DNA from: PALSA-607 sp036501485
Lineage (GTDB): Bacteria; Actinomycetota; Actinomycetes; Acidothermales; Acidothermaceae
DNA length: 37,534 nucleotides
NCBI GenBank assembly: GCA_036501485.1
Contig: DASYAG010000057.1
Location: 1-37,534 of the forward strand
Reading direction: 5' to 3'
The position numbers and the translations under genes are program-made. This document shows positions 25,801 through 34,157 of this stretch, in pieces (the first letter of the stretch is position 1; each line of letters opens with the position of its first letter). Under the pieces are notes generated by a model that searched no databases, was not told the DNA's origin, and was given only the letters and a program-made list of their open reading frames with translations.

Positions 25801-26925
25801 CTAGCGACCTGCCAACATGCCTGCGAGGCGAGCGGCTGAGGCGTCCCAGGTCCAGTCGCGCTCGACCCACGCCCGTCCGGCCGCACCCATCGCAGCCGCG
25901 GTTCCAGGATCGCGCAGCAGCGCCACGATCGACCCTGCCACTGCGGCAACATCACGGCCGTCGACCAGCTCCCCGGTCTCCCCCAAAATGACCGCGTCCG
26001 GCGCTCCCCCGGAGCGGCCGGCTACCACCGGCAGGCCCGTCGCCGAGGCTTCGAGATAAACGATGCCCAGCCCCTCGACGTCGAGGCCCCTGCGTCTTGT
26101 GCGACACGGCATCGCGAACACTTGGCCCGCGTCGTAGTAGGCGGGCAGGTCAGCCCATGCGACGGGCCCGCTGAACCGGACGGCGGCCCGGAGTCCTTCG
26201 CGATCGGTGATCGCCTCGAGCCGCTTGCGGTCAGGCCCGTCACCGACGATCAACAGCGCCGCATCGGGCACTGACCGCAAGACGGCGGGCAGCGAGCGCA
26301 GCAAGACGTCTTGGCCCTTACGCGGGACCAACCGCGACACACACACGATGACCTGACGATCGGCGAGCCCGAGGTCGTGGCGCACGACATCACCGCCCGC
26401 GCCCGGCTTGAAGAACGCCGCGTCGACACCAGGCGCCAGCCGCTCTAGATGCCCCTGCGCCGACGTCGAGAGGGCACGCTCGAGGCGGCCGCGGGTGTAT
26501 TCACCGAGATAGGTCACGACGTCGACCCCGTCGCCGATCCGACGCAGGATCTGTCGAGCCACCGGAAGTTGGGCCCAGCCGGCTTCATGGCCGTGGGTGG
26601 TCGCTACGACCCGGCCAGCGCCGGCCCGTCGAAGCGCTGGTGCGAGCAAGCCCAAGGGAGCGGCTGCTCCGAACCAGACGGCGTCGCAGCGTTGGGCCTT
26701 CAGTAGCTCCGCGGCGCGCCTTCCGACGCTGCGGGTCGGAAGCATGAGGGACGTCGGGTGCCGAATCACCTCGAACTGCTGCGCGGCGTCGAAGGCAGCC
26801 GCGCCCTCCCAAGCCGGTGCGTACACCACGACGTCCTCGAGTCGGGCGACGAGCTCATGGACGAAGGCCTGGATACCGCCGGCACGCGGCGGGAAGTCGT
26901 TTGTCACGACGAGCGTGCGCGTCAC
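25801..26925 (-). CDS. pimB: GT4 glycosyltransferase, PimB-type phosphatidylinositol mannoside mannosyltransferase
   Basis: This 374-residue GT-B enzyme has the N-terminal TLVVTNDFPPRAGGIQAFVH typical of PimB, donor-binding VSRLVPRKGQD (about residues 197-206) and the E-x7-E motif E284 to E292 (EGLGIVYLE). PimB adds the second mannose from GDP-mannose to phosphatidylinositol mannoside on the cytoplasmic face of the membrane. In M. tuberculosis Rv2188c occupies the same position, next to the NlpC/P60 and DnaQ-UvrC genes. GTG at 26925 is the likely start. It lies 51 bases downstream of the NlpC/P60 gene on the same strand. Acceptor specificity is inferred from family and position. Confidence 0.85.
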   Translation of the reverse strand: MTRTLVVTNDFPPRAGGIQAFVHELVARLEDVVVYAPAWEGAAAFDAAQQFEVIRHPTSLMLPTRSVGRRAAELLKAQRCDAVWFGAAAPLGLLAPALRRAGAGRVVATTHGHEAGWAQLPVARQILRRIGDGVDVVTYLGEYTRGRLERALSTSAQGHLERLAPGVDAAFFKPGAGGDVVRHDLGLADRQVIVCVSRLVPRKGQDVLLRSLPAVLRSVPDAALLIVGDGPDRKRLEAITDREGLRAAVRFSGPVAWADLPAYYDAGQVFAMPCRTRRRGLDVEGLGIVYLEASATGLPVVAGRSGGAPDAVILGETGELVDGRDVAAVAGSIVALLRDPGTAAAMGAAGRAWVERDWTWDASAARLAGMLAGR

Positions 26926-26976
26926 GCCGTCATCGTAGGGCGGCCGATCATGAAGCGGTCGACGCGCTAGATCCCG

Positions 26977-28146
26977 CTAGGGCCGCGACGCACCCGCGTA
27001 ATCGTGGCGGGCGCTGAGGTTGGAGATCCGGACGTCAGCACCGGTGTAGGGCGCCTCGATGAACTTGCCGCCACCGATGTAGATGCCGACGTGGTGGATC
27101 GGGCGACCGAAGTACACGAGGTCGCCCGGTTGAAGGGCGCTCTTCGCCACATGCTTAGTCGAGTAGAACTGCGCGGCCGCGTTATGGCTGATCGCGACGC
27201 CAGCAGCTGCCCAGGCGCGCATTGTGAGCCCCGAACAGTCGAATGTGCGGGCGCCGGCCGCGCCGTAGCGGTAGGGCTTGCCGAGCTGGGCGTAGGCGTA
27301 CCGCAGCACCGCGGCAGCCTTGCTACTGGCAACTGCGGGGACGGCGGGAACTGCCGCCTTGGCCACCGGTGCGGCCACCTTGGCGACCGGCGCTGCGACC
27401 TTCGCTACTGGGGCTGCCGCCTTCGCTTTCGCCGCCGGCAACGCGGTTCTCGTCTCGCTGCGGCTGACCTGAGTTGCCGTGACGACCTGGGCGGCCGCCT
27501 GGGCCGCGGCTTGCGCCTGCGTCGCGTCGAGTGCTGCCTGCTGCTTGCCGATCAGGGTATTGATCGTCTTCTGCTCGGTCTGAAGCGTTGCCTGGAGCGT
27601 CTGCACGCTCGCAAGTTCCTGGTTAGCGGACGCCTGCGCCACAATGAGGGCGTTGCGCGCGTTTGTGGCCTCGGCCAGTTGACGGTCGCGGCTGTCCGCG
27701 ACGCGCTGCAAATAGTCGGCGCCACGAAGGGCAGCTTGGGGGTCTTGGGAGAGCAGCACGCTGGCCGCCCCACCGAGTGCGCCCGATTCATAGGCGTCGC
27801 GAGCGATGGCATCGACGGCGACCTGCGTGGAGTCGACGGTCGTCTGCGCTGCCGTGATCGCGGCCCGGTCAGTTGTGAGCTGCACCTGCGCGCTCGCCAG
27901 TGCGTCCTGCGAGGCGTCGTACTGCTCGACGACGATCTCTGCCTTGTCGGCAAGAGCCTGGACTTGGGCCTGGCCGGCGGCTGTATCGACGCTCGTGGCC
28001 TGGTCAGCATGCGCTGCACCCGTGGGGAGCAGCGTCAGGGCCAGCGTCGCGGTGAATCCGACGAGCAGGGCGGCCCGGCGCGGACTCGTGAGGCGCCTTG
28101 AGCGCCGTCGCATAGGCGGAGCGAGAACGATCTGAGGGGACGCCAC
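26977..28146 (-). CDS. Secreted NlpC/P60 peptidoglycan hydrolase (Rip-like)
   Basis: The product is 389 residues: a signal peptide ending about AHA/D at residue 48, a long coiled-coil region (about 55-225), an Ala/Pro/Lys linker with APVAKVA repeats (about 243-270), and a C-terminal NlpC/P60 domain. The catalytic residues are C304 in FDCSGL, H352 in HHVGIYIGGG and E364. These enzymes cut gamma-D-Glu-diamino acid bonds in peptidoglycan stems during growth and division, with the coiled coil holding them inactive. GTG at 28146 has AAGGAG nine bases upstream. A c-di-AMP riboswitch precedes it, tying wall turnover to the osmotic/c-di-AMP signal. The M. tuberculosis counterpart by position is Rv2190c. 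Confidence 0.93.
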   Translation of the reverse strand: MASPQIVLAPPMRRRSRRLTSPRRAALLVGFTATLALTLLPTGAAHADQATSVDTAAGQAQVQALADKAEIVVEQYDASQDALASAQVQLTTDRAAITAAQTTVDSTQVAVDAIARDAYESGALGGAASVLLSQDPQAALRGADYLQRVADSRDRQLAEATNARNALIVAQASANQELASVQTLQATLQTEQKTINTLIGKQQAALDATQAQAAAQAAAQVVTATQVSRSETRTALPAAKAKAAAPVAKVAAPVAKVAAPVAKAAVPAVPAVASSKAAAVLRYAYAQLGKPYRYGAAGARTFDCSGLTMRAWAAAGVAISHNAAAQFYSTKHVAKSALQPGDLVYFGRPIHHVGIYIGGGKFIEAPYTGADVRISNLSARHDYAGASRP

Positions 28147-28167
28147 GTGGGCGATCTCCTTCTTCCT

Positions 28168-28342
28168 CGGCGCCGACCAAGTTAGCTGACGGGTTCGGGC
28201 TGGAAGCGGCCCTACGAGCGGGCGGAGAGTTCCATGGTCTGATCCATGAAGCAGTACGCCGTACTCGATTCACCCCAACGGAGATTGGGTCCCCGGCTTC
28301 GTCGCTGCGGCCAAGTGGCCGCATCGAACGAATTAGGCGCAG
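28168..28342 (-). promoter_or_regulatory. c-di-AMP riboswitch (ydaO/yuaA type)
   Basis: On the minus strand, GGGGACCCAATC (28294-28283) followed by TTGGGGTGAATC (28278-28267) and GAACCCGTCAGCTAAC (28196-28181) are the most conserved blocks of the ydaO/yuaA RNA, in the right order and spacing. GCGCC at 28340-28336 and GGCGC at 28174-28170 can close the outer stem. The RNA ends about 10 bases before the ribosome binding site of the NlpC/P60 gene. In Actinobacteria this class lies upstream of NlpC/P60 and resuscitation-factor genes and turns them off when c-di-AMP is high. Block identity is seen; ends are approximate. Confidence 0.88.
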
Positions 28343-28457
28343 GCACCGCCGCCGTACAGTTCACGGCTGGGAAACGGTTGCCCGCGGGCAGGTTAGCAGC
28401 CATCGAAGAAGATCGCTCCAGGGGTCACAGAGGGTCACCCGAACGGACTGCGGCACC

Positions 28458-28724
28458 TCAGGACGCCGCGGACCTCGTGCGTCCCACCCGTCCCACTGGC
28501 CTCTCCTGGCCCTCTTGTTGCGCCGAATCTCCGACCGCTTCGGGTGTGAGGGCGGCCACCAGCCGAAGGGGCGGTACCAAGCCTTGATCGGCAAGGACGC
28601 TGATCGCTGCCTGCTCGGCATCGTCGAGTTCGACGCCCGCTCGTGAAATACCGAGTAACACCGTGACCACGCAATCGCCGCAGGCAAGCCCGCGGACAGC
28701 GCAGCTGTCGCAGTCGATCAGCAC
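28458..28724 (-). CDS. Small Cys-rich conserved actinobacterial protein
   Basis: This 88-residue protein starts MLIDCDSCAVRGLACGDCVV, with four cysteines in a CxxC-x5-CxxC layout that could bind zinc or a metal cluster. GVELDDAEQAAISVLADQGL and VPPLRLV follow. I recognise this as a conserved small protein of Actinobacteria found near NlpC/P60 genes, of unknown function. GTG at 28724 has GGAGGAG five bases upstream. The tail after residue 65 is less conserved-looking. It lies upstream of the riboswitch on the same strand, and transcription from its promoter could read into the riboswitch. Confidence 0.8.
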   Translation of the reverse strand: MLIDCDSCAVRGLACGDCVVTVLLGISRAGVELDDAEQAAISVLADQGLVPPLRLVAALTPEAVGDSAQQEGQERPVGRVGRTRSAAS

Positions 28725-28908
28725 GAGAACTCCTCCACCTTCGTTTCGAGCGGCTCGGGGTTAGCCGCTCGGCGATCACCACGACACTAAGAACCGGCAG
28801 TGACACTTTTCACAGCCGTCGAGAAATCTGCCTGCCGACTTGGCCTGAGCGAGGTTGCCGCCGCGTGGCGCCGCTGAACTGTCGGTTGGCCGCCCTACCG
28901 TCCGGGGT

Positions 28909-30690
28909 GTGAGCACTGGACTTTCGTCGATCGCCGTCCAGGGCACCTTCGACGAACTCGGCGTCCCGCTGCGCGAGGTCACGTTCGTCGTCGTCGACCT
29001 CGAGACCACTGGGGGCGCGCCTGCGACCTGTGGCATCACCGAGATCGGCGCGGTCAAAGTGCGCGGCGGCGAGGTGCTCGGTGAACTGCAAACCCTGGTC
29101 AATCCGGGCGAGCCGATTCCCTCGTTTATCGCCGTCCTGACCGGCATCACCAACGGCATGGTCGCCACTGCGCCGCACATCGACGCCGTGCTGCCCGCGT
29201 TCTTAGAGTTCGCGCGCGACTGCGTGCTCGTCGCGCACAACGCACCGTTCGACCTGGGATTCCTCAAGGCCGCATGTAGCGGGCTGGGCATTAACTGGCC
29301 GGGCTTCGATTCGATCGACACGGCGCGACTTGCGCGCCGCGTGCTGACAAGCGACGAAGCGCCGAACTGCAAGCTGGCCACGCTGGCCCGCGTTTTGCAC
29401 GCGAGTGTGCAGCCAACGCACCGTGCACTCGACGACGCGAGGGCAACAGTCGACGTCCTGCATGTGTTGTTCGAACGCCTCGGCGGGCTCGGTGTGCATT
29501 CGCTCGAGGAGTTACGCACATTCACTGGGCAGGTCACCGCTCAGCAGCGCAGCAAGCGGCATCTTGCAGAGGTGATGCCGCACTCCCCTGGTGTCTATGT
29601 GTTTCGAGACGAACGCGGGCGCGTTCTCTATGTCGGCAAGGCAAAAGATCTGCGCACCCGAGTGCGCACCTACTTCACGTCATCGGAGATGCGGCAGCGC
29701 ATCGTTGAGATGGTGGCGATCGCCCACGATGTCACCCCGATCGTGTGCAGCACCGATCTCGAGGCGCAGGTCCGCGAACTCCGACTGATCGCGCAGCACA
29801 AGCCGCCGTACAACCGTCGCTCGAAATATCCCGAGCGGTCGGTGTGGGTGAAGCTCACCGTCGAGCCGTTCCCGCGACTGTCGATTGTTCGTGGCGTGAA
29901 GGCCGACAAAGGCAGCTACCTCGGCCCGTTTTCGACGACTCGATCGGCGGAGCTTGCCGTTGCTGCGGTCCACGAAGCGGTGCCGATCCGGCAGTGTCGC
30001 GCACGGCTACATCCGCGGCGTCCGATATCGGCGTGTGTCCTTGCCGAGATGGGCAGATGCGGCGCGCCCTGTGACGGTAGCGAGAGCGTCGATGAGTACG
30101 CCGCCCACGTGACTGCCGTGCGAGATGCGATCGAGAGCGATGCACGCGGTGTCGTGAAGACGTTGCTGCGCCGAATCGAGACGCTCGCCGCGATGTTGCG
30201 CTACGAAGATGCGGCGGCCCAGCGCGATCGGCTCGCCGCATTCATTCGCGCTGCTGCCCGAGGGCAACGACTCTCAGCACTCGCCGGCTGCGCCCAGTTG
30301 GTGGCTGCCAGACCCACACCTGAGCACGGCTACGAGGCGGTGGTCGTCCGGCACGGCCGGCTCGCAGCGACAGGCACCATCCCACCTGGTGCGGCGCCGC
30401 GGCCGTACGTCGACGCGCTCATCGCAACCGCCGAGACCGTGGTGCTCGATTGCAACGCTGCCGGCGCTACTGCGGCAGCCAGCGCCGAGGAGATCGAATG
30501 CGTGCTGCGATGGCTCGATTCGGCTGGCGTCAGGCTTGTCGAGGTTGACGGTTCGTGGTCGTGCCCGGCCCATGGCGCGGGCGGGCAGCGAGTGCTCCTC
30601 GACCTCGCGATCGAACTCGAGTCTGACCCCGACCCGTTCGCTGACCGGCGCGGCCTACGGCCGATGCAGCGCCCAGCTCGCGCGAGCTAG
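28909..30690 (+). CDS. DnaQ-type exonuclease fused to UvrC/Cho-like GIY-YIG nuclease
   Basis: This 593-residue protein joins a DEDDh 3'-5' exonuclease domain (D30 and E32 in VVDLETTGG, D115 in HNAPFDLGFL, H171 and D176 in HRALDDARAT) to a GIY-YIG nuclease (PGVYVFRDERGRVLYVGKAK, residues 227-246). A UvrC-like Cys region (RPISACVLAEMGRCGAPC) and a UVR-like helix pair (LRYEDAAAQRDRLAAF) follow. The RNase H and helix-hairpin-helix parts of true UvrC are absent, so it resembles Cho with an exonuclease added. M. tuberculosis Rv2191 has this build and position. It probably acts in DNA repair, with incision and trimming in one protein; this is inferred. GTG at 28909 is the best start. Confidence 0.9.
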   Translation: MSTGLSSIAVQGTFDELGVPLREVTFVVVDLETTGGAPATCGITEIGAVKVRGGEVLGELQTLVNPGEPIPSFIAVLTGITNGMVATAPHIDAVLPAFLEFARDCVLVAHNAPFDLGFLKAACSGLGINWPGFDSIDTARLARRVLTSDEAPNCKLATLARVLHASVQPTHRALDDARATVDVLHVLFERLGGLGVHSLEELRTFTGQVTAQQRSKRHLAEVMPHSPGVYVFRDERGRVLYVGKAKDLRTRVRTYFTSSEMRQRIVEMVAIAHDVTPIVCSTDLEAQVRELRLIAQHKPPYNRRSKYPERSVWVKLTVEPFPRLSIVRGVKADKGSYLGPFSTTRSAELAVAAVHEAVPIRQCRARLHPRRPISACVLAEMGRCGAPCDGSESVDEYAAHVTAVRDAIESDARGVVKTLLRRIETLAAMLRYEDAAAQRDRLAAFIRAAARGQRLSALAGCAQLVAARPTPEHGYEAVVVRHGRLAATGTIPPGAAPRPYVDALIATAETVVLDCNAAGATAAASAEEIECVLRWLDSAGVRLVEVDGSWSCPAHGAGGQRVLLDLAIELESDPDPFADRRGLRPMQRPARAS

Positions 30691-30714
30691 TCTTCCGCGG
30701 GCTAGTGTTCGGGC

Positions 30715-30999
30715 GTGATCACCGCGATCGTGCTCGTGAAGACTGCCGTCGACCGAGTGCCCGACGTCGCGCAGGCCATCGCCGCACTGCCGGCCGTCAC
30801 CGAGGTCTACTCCGTCACCGGCGAGTTCGACCTGGTGGCGATGGTCAGGGTGCGCGAGCACGAAGAACTGGCGGAGGTCATTCCTGGAGGCCTGAACAAG
30901 GTCGACGGCGTGCTCTCGACCGAGACGCACGTAGCTTTTCGGACCTACTCGCGGCACGACCTCGAGTCGGCGTTCTCGCTCGGCCTCGGCGACAGCTAG
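30715..30999 (+). CDS. Stand-alone AsnC/Lrp ligand-binding (RAM) domain protein
   Basis: The 94-residue product begins ITAIVLVKTAVDRVPDVAQA and contains VYSVTGEFDLVAMVRV, the core of the Lrp/AsnC C-terminal domain, but has no DNA-binding domain. Such short forms bind amino acids or assemble with full-length regulators. It is 24 bases downstream of the DnaQ-UvrC gene and converges on trpD, with which it shares a CTAG palindrome as stop codons on both strands. An effect on trpD through amino acid sensing is possible but not shown. Confidence 0.85.
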   Translation: MITAIVLVKTAVDRVPDVAQAIAALPAVTEVYSVTGEFDLVAMVRVREHEELAEVIPGGLNKVDGVLSTETHVAFRTYSRHDLESAFSLGLGDS

Positions 31000-32054
31000 C
31001 CAGCCGCGCGCGCAGCCAGGCTCGCGGCGATCCACACATCGAGCTTGCGGGCACCTGAGCCGTCGTCTAACGCCGTCTCGCACCTCGCCATGGCCGCCTC
31101 AAGCTGCTCGACTAGTCGGGCGGCGTCCGGGCCCTCGTAGGCGACCAAGCCCGCTGCTGCGTTGAGCACAACGGCGTCACGCACCGCGCCTTTCTCCCCC
31201 GCGAGCAGGCGACGCACGACGTCGGCGTTGTGCGCAGCGTCGGCACCACGCAAGTCATCGGGCTGGGCGGGCTTCAACCCGAGCGCGACCGGATCGAGCG
31301 AGCGGGCCGTCACGGTCCCGTCGTTGACGACCCACACCTGAGACACCGTGGTGGTGGTCAGTTCGTCGAGCCCGTCGTCGCCGCGAAAGATCAGCGCTCG
31401 GTTGCCTCGCTTGGCCAGCACGCCAGCCATCACGGCCGCCATTCTTAAGTCAGCGACGCCGACGGCATTCGCCATTGGACGGGCCGGATTGGTGAGCGGG
31501 CCGAGGAAGTTGAACACGGTCGGGACGCCGAGTTCACGACGAGGGACGGCGGTGAAGCGAAACGCAGGATGAAAGACCGGCGCGAAGCAAAAACCAATGC
31601 CAGCCTCGGCTACACATGACGCGACGCCTGGTCCAGGCAGGTCGATGGCGACGCCGAGTTCTTCCAGGACGTCGGCCGAACCGCACGACGACGAGGCCGC
31701 GCGGTTGCCATGTTTCGCGACCGGCACACCGGCCGCTGCGGCCAGGATCGCCGCCATGGTCGAGATGTTCACGCTATGACTGCGGTCACCGCCGGTGCCG
31801 ACGATGTCGAGAGCAGCGCCGACGTCGGGAACAGGTGCCGCGAACTCGACCATCGTCGCCGCGAGACCGCTGACCTCGTCGGCAGTTTCGCCCTTGGCCC
31901 GCAACGCGATCGCAAAGCCCGCAACCTGCGACGGCGTCGCCTCGCCGCTCATGATCTGCGCCATTGCCCACGCCGTCTGCGCGCTGGTCAGGTCGTCGCG
32001 CTGCAGGAGCGAGGTGAGCAGCCCGGGCCAGGTCGGTTCGGCCGAGGTCGTCAT
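30996..32054 (-). CDS. trpD: Anthranilate phosphoribosyltransferase
   Basis: This 352-residue enzyme transfers phosphoribose from PRPP to anthranilate, the second step of tryptophan synthesis. The PRPP-binding GTGGD at residues 86-90, NIST at 96-99 and KHGNRAASSSCGSADVLEEL (114-133) are intact, as is the GDDGLDELT metal site. ATG at 32054 is chosen because TTSAEPTWPGLLTSLL is a normal family N-terminus; the frame is open upstream but overlaps the receiver gene. It is apart from other trp genes, as in M. tuberculosis (Rv2192c). It lies 11 bases after the receiver-like gene and has no visible ribosome binding site, so coupling is likely. No trp attenuator is seen. Confidence 0.94.
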   Translation of the reverse strand: MTTSAEPTWPGLLTSLLQRDDLTSAQTAWAMAQIMSGEATPSQVAGFAIALRAKGETADEVSGLAATMVEFAAPVPDVGAALDIVGTGGDRSHSVNISTMAAILAAAAGVPVAKHGNRAASSSCGSADVLEELGVAIDLPGPGVASCVAEAGIGFCFAPVFHPAFRFTAVPRRELGVPTVFNFLGPLTNPARPMANAVGVADLRMAAVMAGVLAKRGNRALIFRGDDGLDELTTTTVSQVWVVNDGTVTARSLDPVALGLKPAQPDDLRGADAAHNADVVRRLLAGEKGAVRDAVVLNAAAGLVAYEGPDAARLVEQLEAAMARCETALDDGSGARKLDVWIAASLAARAAG

Positions 32055-32065
32055 CGAAGGCGGCG

Positions 32066-32491
32066 TCAGCGAACCGGCGCGTGAGCGAGCCGCTGCCGCA
32101 TCAACTCGGCCACTGCGGGCGCCAGGGTGATCCCGTTGATCGGATGCGGCACCGCGGCGTCTGCGCGCGACCACGAGGCCAGCCACGCGTCGTCCCGACG
32201 GCCGGTGATGACCAGAATCGGCGGGCAGTTGTAAATCTCGTCCTTGAGCTGGCGGCAGATCCCCATGCCACCGCTCGGCACCGCCTCGCCGTCGAGTATC
32301 AAAACGTCGATGCCACCGGCGTCGACGGCCTTGATCACCGCGCGATGGGTCGCACACTCGATGTAGTCAATGCTGGGCAGATCTGCCACTGGGCGCGCAC
32401 CCACCGCCAGCAGCACGCGCTCGCGCGTCGTGACGTCATCGCTGTAAACCAGCACGGTCATGACGGCTGGCGGCGACTCGACACTGCTCAT
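32066..32491 (-). CDS. Receiver-like domain protein upstream of trpD
   Basis: This 141-residue protein is a lone receiver domain: acidic pair D18-D19 in VYSDD, phospho-acceptor position Asp67 in VLILDGEAVPSGGMG, and Thr96 in LVITGRR. Where nearly all receivers have Lys-Pro, it has His116-Pro117 (AVPHPI), so phosphorylation may be altered or lost. There is no output domain. ATG at 32491 follows GAGGAG by about ten bases; ATG at 32461 is an alternative. It shares a strand and a short gap with trpD. It may regulate by protein contact; nothing shows with what. Confidence 0.75.
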   Translation of the reverse strand: MSSVESPPAVMTVLVYSDDVTTRERVLLAVGARPVADLPSIDYIECATHRAVIKAVDAGGIDVLILDGEAVPSGGMGICRQLKDEIYNCPPILVITGRRDDAWLASWSRADAAVPHPINGITLAPAVAELMRQRLAHAPVR

Positions 32492-32683
32492 CGCGGTGAC
32501 GCTCCTCAAGCGAGGCTGGGCAGGATGCGAACGACGGGCGGACGGCGGGATGCAAACGCTTGTCTGGACGGGCGAAGCCTCCAGGCCGCGATGCTATCGC
32601 CGAGCGGCATCCTGCGATGCTCGTGACCCCCGACTCGCCCGGGGTAGGGGGTCGCGGTGTGAACGTGGAGGGGGCTCGCAATA

Positions 32684-33343
32684 ATGGCCCTCGTGGCCAC
32701 TGCGACGACCCTCGGCAAGAACCCGGCGCATGGTTCACTGACGCGGCCGAGCTTGGTCAGCGTGGGCACGATCGTGTGGCTGTCTTCAGAACTGATGTTC
32801 TTCGCCGCACTCTTCGCCATTTACTTCACGATCCGCTCGGTGAGCACCCAATGGCCGCCGAAGGGTGACGTCCTCGACACCAAATTTGACGGGGTCATCA
32901 CCGTCGTACTCGTGCTGTCGAGTGTCACCTGTCAGTTCGGTGTGTTCGCTGCTGAAGAGCGGCGGTTGCATCGCTCCGGACCGATCTACAAGTTCTGGCT
33001 TTGGGGTCTGCGCGAGTGGTTCATCCTGACGTTCTTCATGGGCGCAGTCTTCGTCGGCGGTCAGATTTTCGAGTACACGAACTACGTGAAGGACCACTTC
33101 GCGGGCCACGGTGGCATGACAATCTCGTCGTCCGCTTATGGCTCGATTTTCTTTCTGGCAACGGGTTTTCACGCCATGCACGTGACCGGCGGGCTTGTCG
33201 CATTCGTGTTCTTGCTCGCTCGACTATCGCGCGGTCGGTTCACGCCAGAGAAGGTCACCAGCACCATCGTCGTGTCGTATTACTGGCACTTCGTCGACGT
33301 CGTTTGGATCGGTCTCTTCTCGATGATTTTCCTGATTAGGTGA
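32684..33343 (+). CDS. ctaE: Cytochrome c oxidase subunit III
   Basis: This 219-residue membrane protein has five hydrophobic helices and the family features WLSSELMFFAALFAIYF, FHAMHVTGGLVAFVF and the ending YYWHFVDVVWIGLFSMIF. It is subunit III of the aa3 oxidase, which in Actinobacteria forms a supercomplex with the bcc complex encoded directly downstream. ATG at 32684 has a GGAGGGGG signal about nine bases upstream. The gap before it (32492-32683) is divergent from the receiver gene and must hold the operon promoter; no clear -35/-10 stands out. qcrC begins seven bases after its stop. Confidence 0.95.
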   Translation: MALVATATTLGKNPAHGSLTRPSLVSVGTIVWLSSELMFFAALFAIYFTIRSVSTQWPPKGDVLDTKFDGVITVVLVLSSVTCQFGVFAAEERRLHRSGPIYKFWLWGLREWFILTFFMGAVFVGGQIFEYTNYVKDHFAGHGGMTISSSAYGSIFFLATGFHAMHVTGGLVAFVFLLARLSRGRFTPEKVTSTIVVSYYWHFVDVVWIGLFSMIFLIR

Positions 33344-33350
33344 TCCGCTG

Positions 33351-34157
33351 ATGTCGACCACACCCGAGCCCCGAGCACGTCGGCGACGTCGCCGGTTGGC
33401 TGGCTACGCCGTGATCGTGGGCGCGTTGCTCGGAGTCGGCACCGCCTACGGATTCGTCACCGAGCGTCCCGGCGTCGCCGAGGCCGGCAACCCCAGCCAG
33501 GAAGTCCTGCAGGGCAAGGCGCTGTATCTCCAGGGCTGCTCGAGCTGCCACGGCCTCGCGGCTGAGGGTGGCACTGACGCGCCGTCGCTCATCGGTGTCG
33601 GAGCGGCCGCCGTCGACTTCCAGGTCAGCACCGGCCGGATGCCGTTGCAGCAGCAGGAAGCCGAAGCCCGGCGCAAGCCACCGCGCTACACCCCAGCAGA
33701 GACCGCCGAGATCGCTGCGTTCGTGGCTGCCTTGGCGCCCGGACCCTCGGTGCCGAGCAAGGACCAATACACACCGACGGACGCCGACATGGCGCTCGGA
33801 GGCACCCTGTTTCGCACCAACTGCTCCTCCTGCCACAACTTCACCGGGGAGGGAGGCGCGCTGGCCTACGGCAGAAGCGCACCCTCGCTGAAAGACGCCA
33901 CCGATCTGCAGATCTACGAGGCGATGTTGACCGGTCCTGGCACCATGCCGGTCTTCGGTGACCGGCAACTCACGCCGACTCAGAAGCAGGACATCATCTC
34001 CTACGTTCAGGGCATGAAAGCCGAGCCTGATCCGGGCGGATTCAACCTCGGACGGTCCGGCGCCATCGCCGAGGGCCTGGTCGCGTGGCTGGCCGGGATC
34101 GGTGTTCTCGCAGGCGTGGCGATGTGGATCGGCGCACGAGCAAGGCGGGCACGATGA
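33351..34157 (+). CDS. qcrC: Diheme cytochrome c subunit of the bcc complex
   Basis: This 268-residue protein has an N-terminal membrane anchor (LAGYAVIVGALLGVGTAYGF), two heme c sites CSSCH at residues 63-67 and 158-162, and a C-terminal membrane helix. The two-heme form replaces a separate soluble cytochrome c and passes electrons straight from the Rieske centre to the oxidase, as in mycobacteria and corynebacteria. It acts on the outer face of the membrane. Its stop overlaps qcrA by four bases (ATGA). Start ATG 33351 precedes a basic RRRRR stretch, the usual topology signal. Confidence 0.96.
   Translation: MSTTPEPRARRRRRRLAGYAVIVGALLGVGTAYGFVTERPGVAEAGNPSQEVLQGKALYLQGCSSCHGLAAEGGTDAPSLIGVGAAAVDFQVSTGRMPLQQQEAEARRKPPRYTPAETAEIAAFVAALAPGPSVPSKDQYTPTDADMALGGTLFRTNCSSCHNFTGEGGALAYGRSAPSLKDATDLQIYEAMLTGPGTMPVFGDRQLTPTQKQDIISYVQGMKAEPDPGGFNLGRSGAIAEGLVAWLAGIGVLAGVAMWIGARARRAR

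Noticed and set aside
27004..28101. 365-codon plus-strand frame opposite the NlpC/P60 gene
   Set aside because: Shadow of the Ala-rich coiled-coil and linker codons; the minus strand has the signal peptide and catalytic motifs.
32055..32357. N-terminal extension of TrpD to 453 residues
   Set aside because: It overlaps the receiver-like gene in another frame and has no TrpD similarity; family members start near ATG 32054.
34085..34153. Longer start for the Rieske protein
   Set aside because: The extra codons lie within the end of qcrC; the ATGA overlap at 34154 fits the operon pattern.
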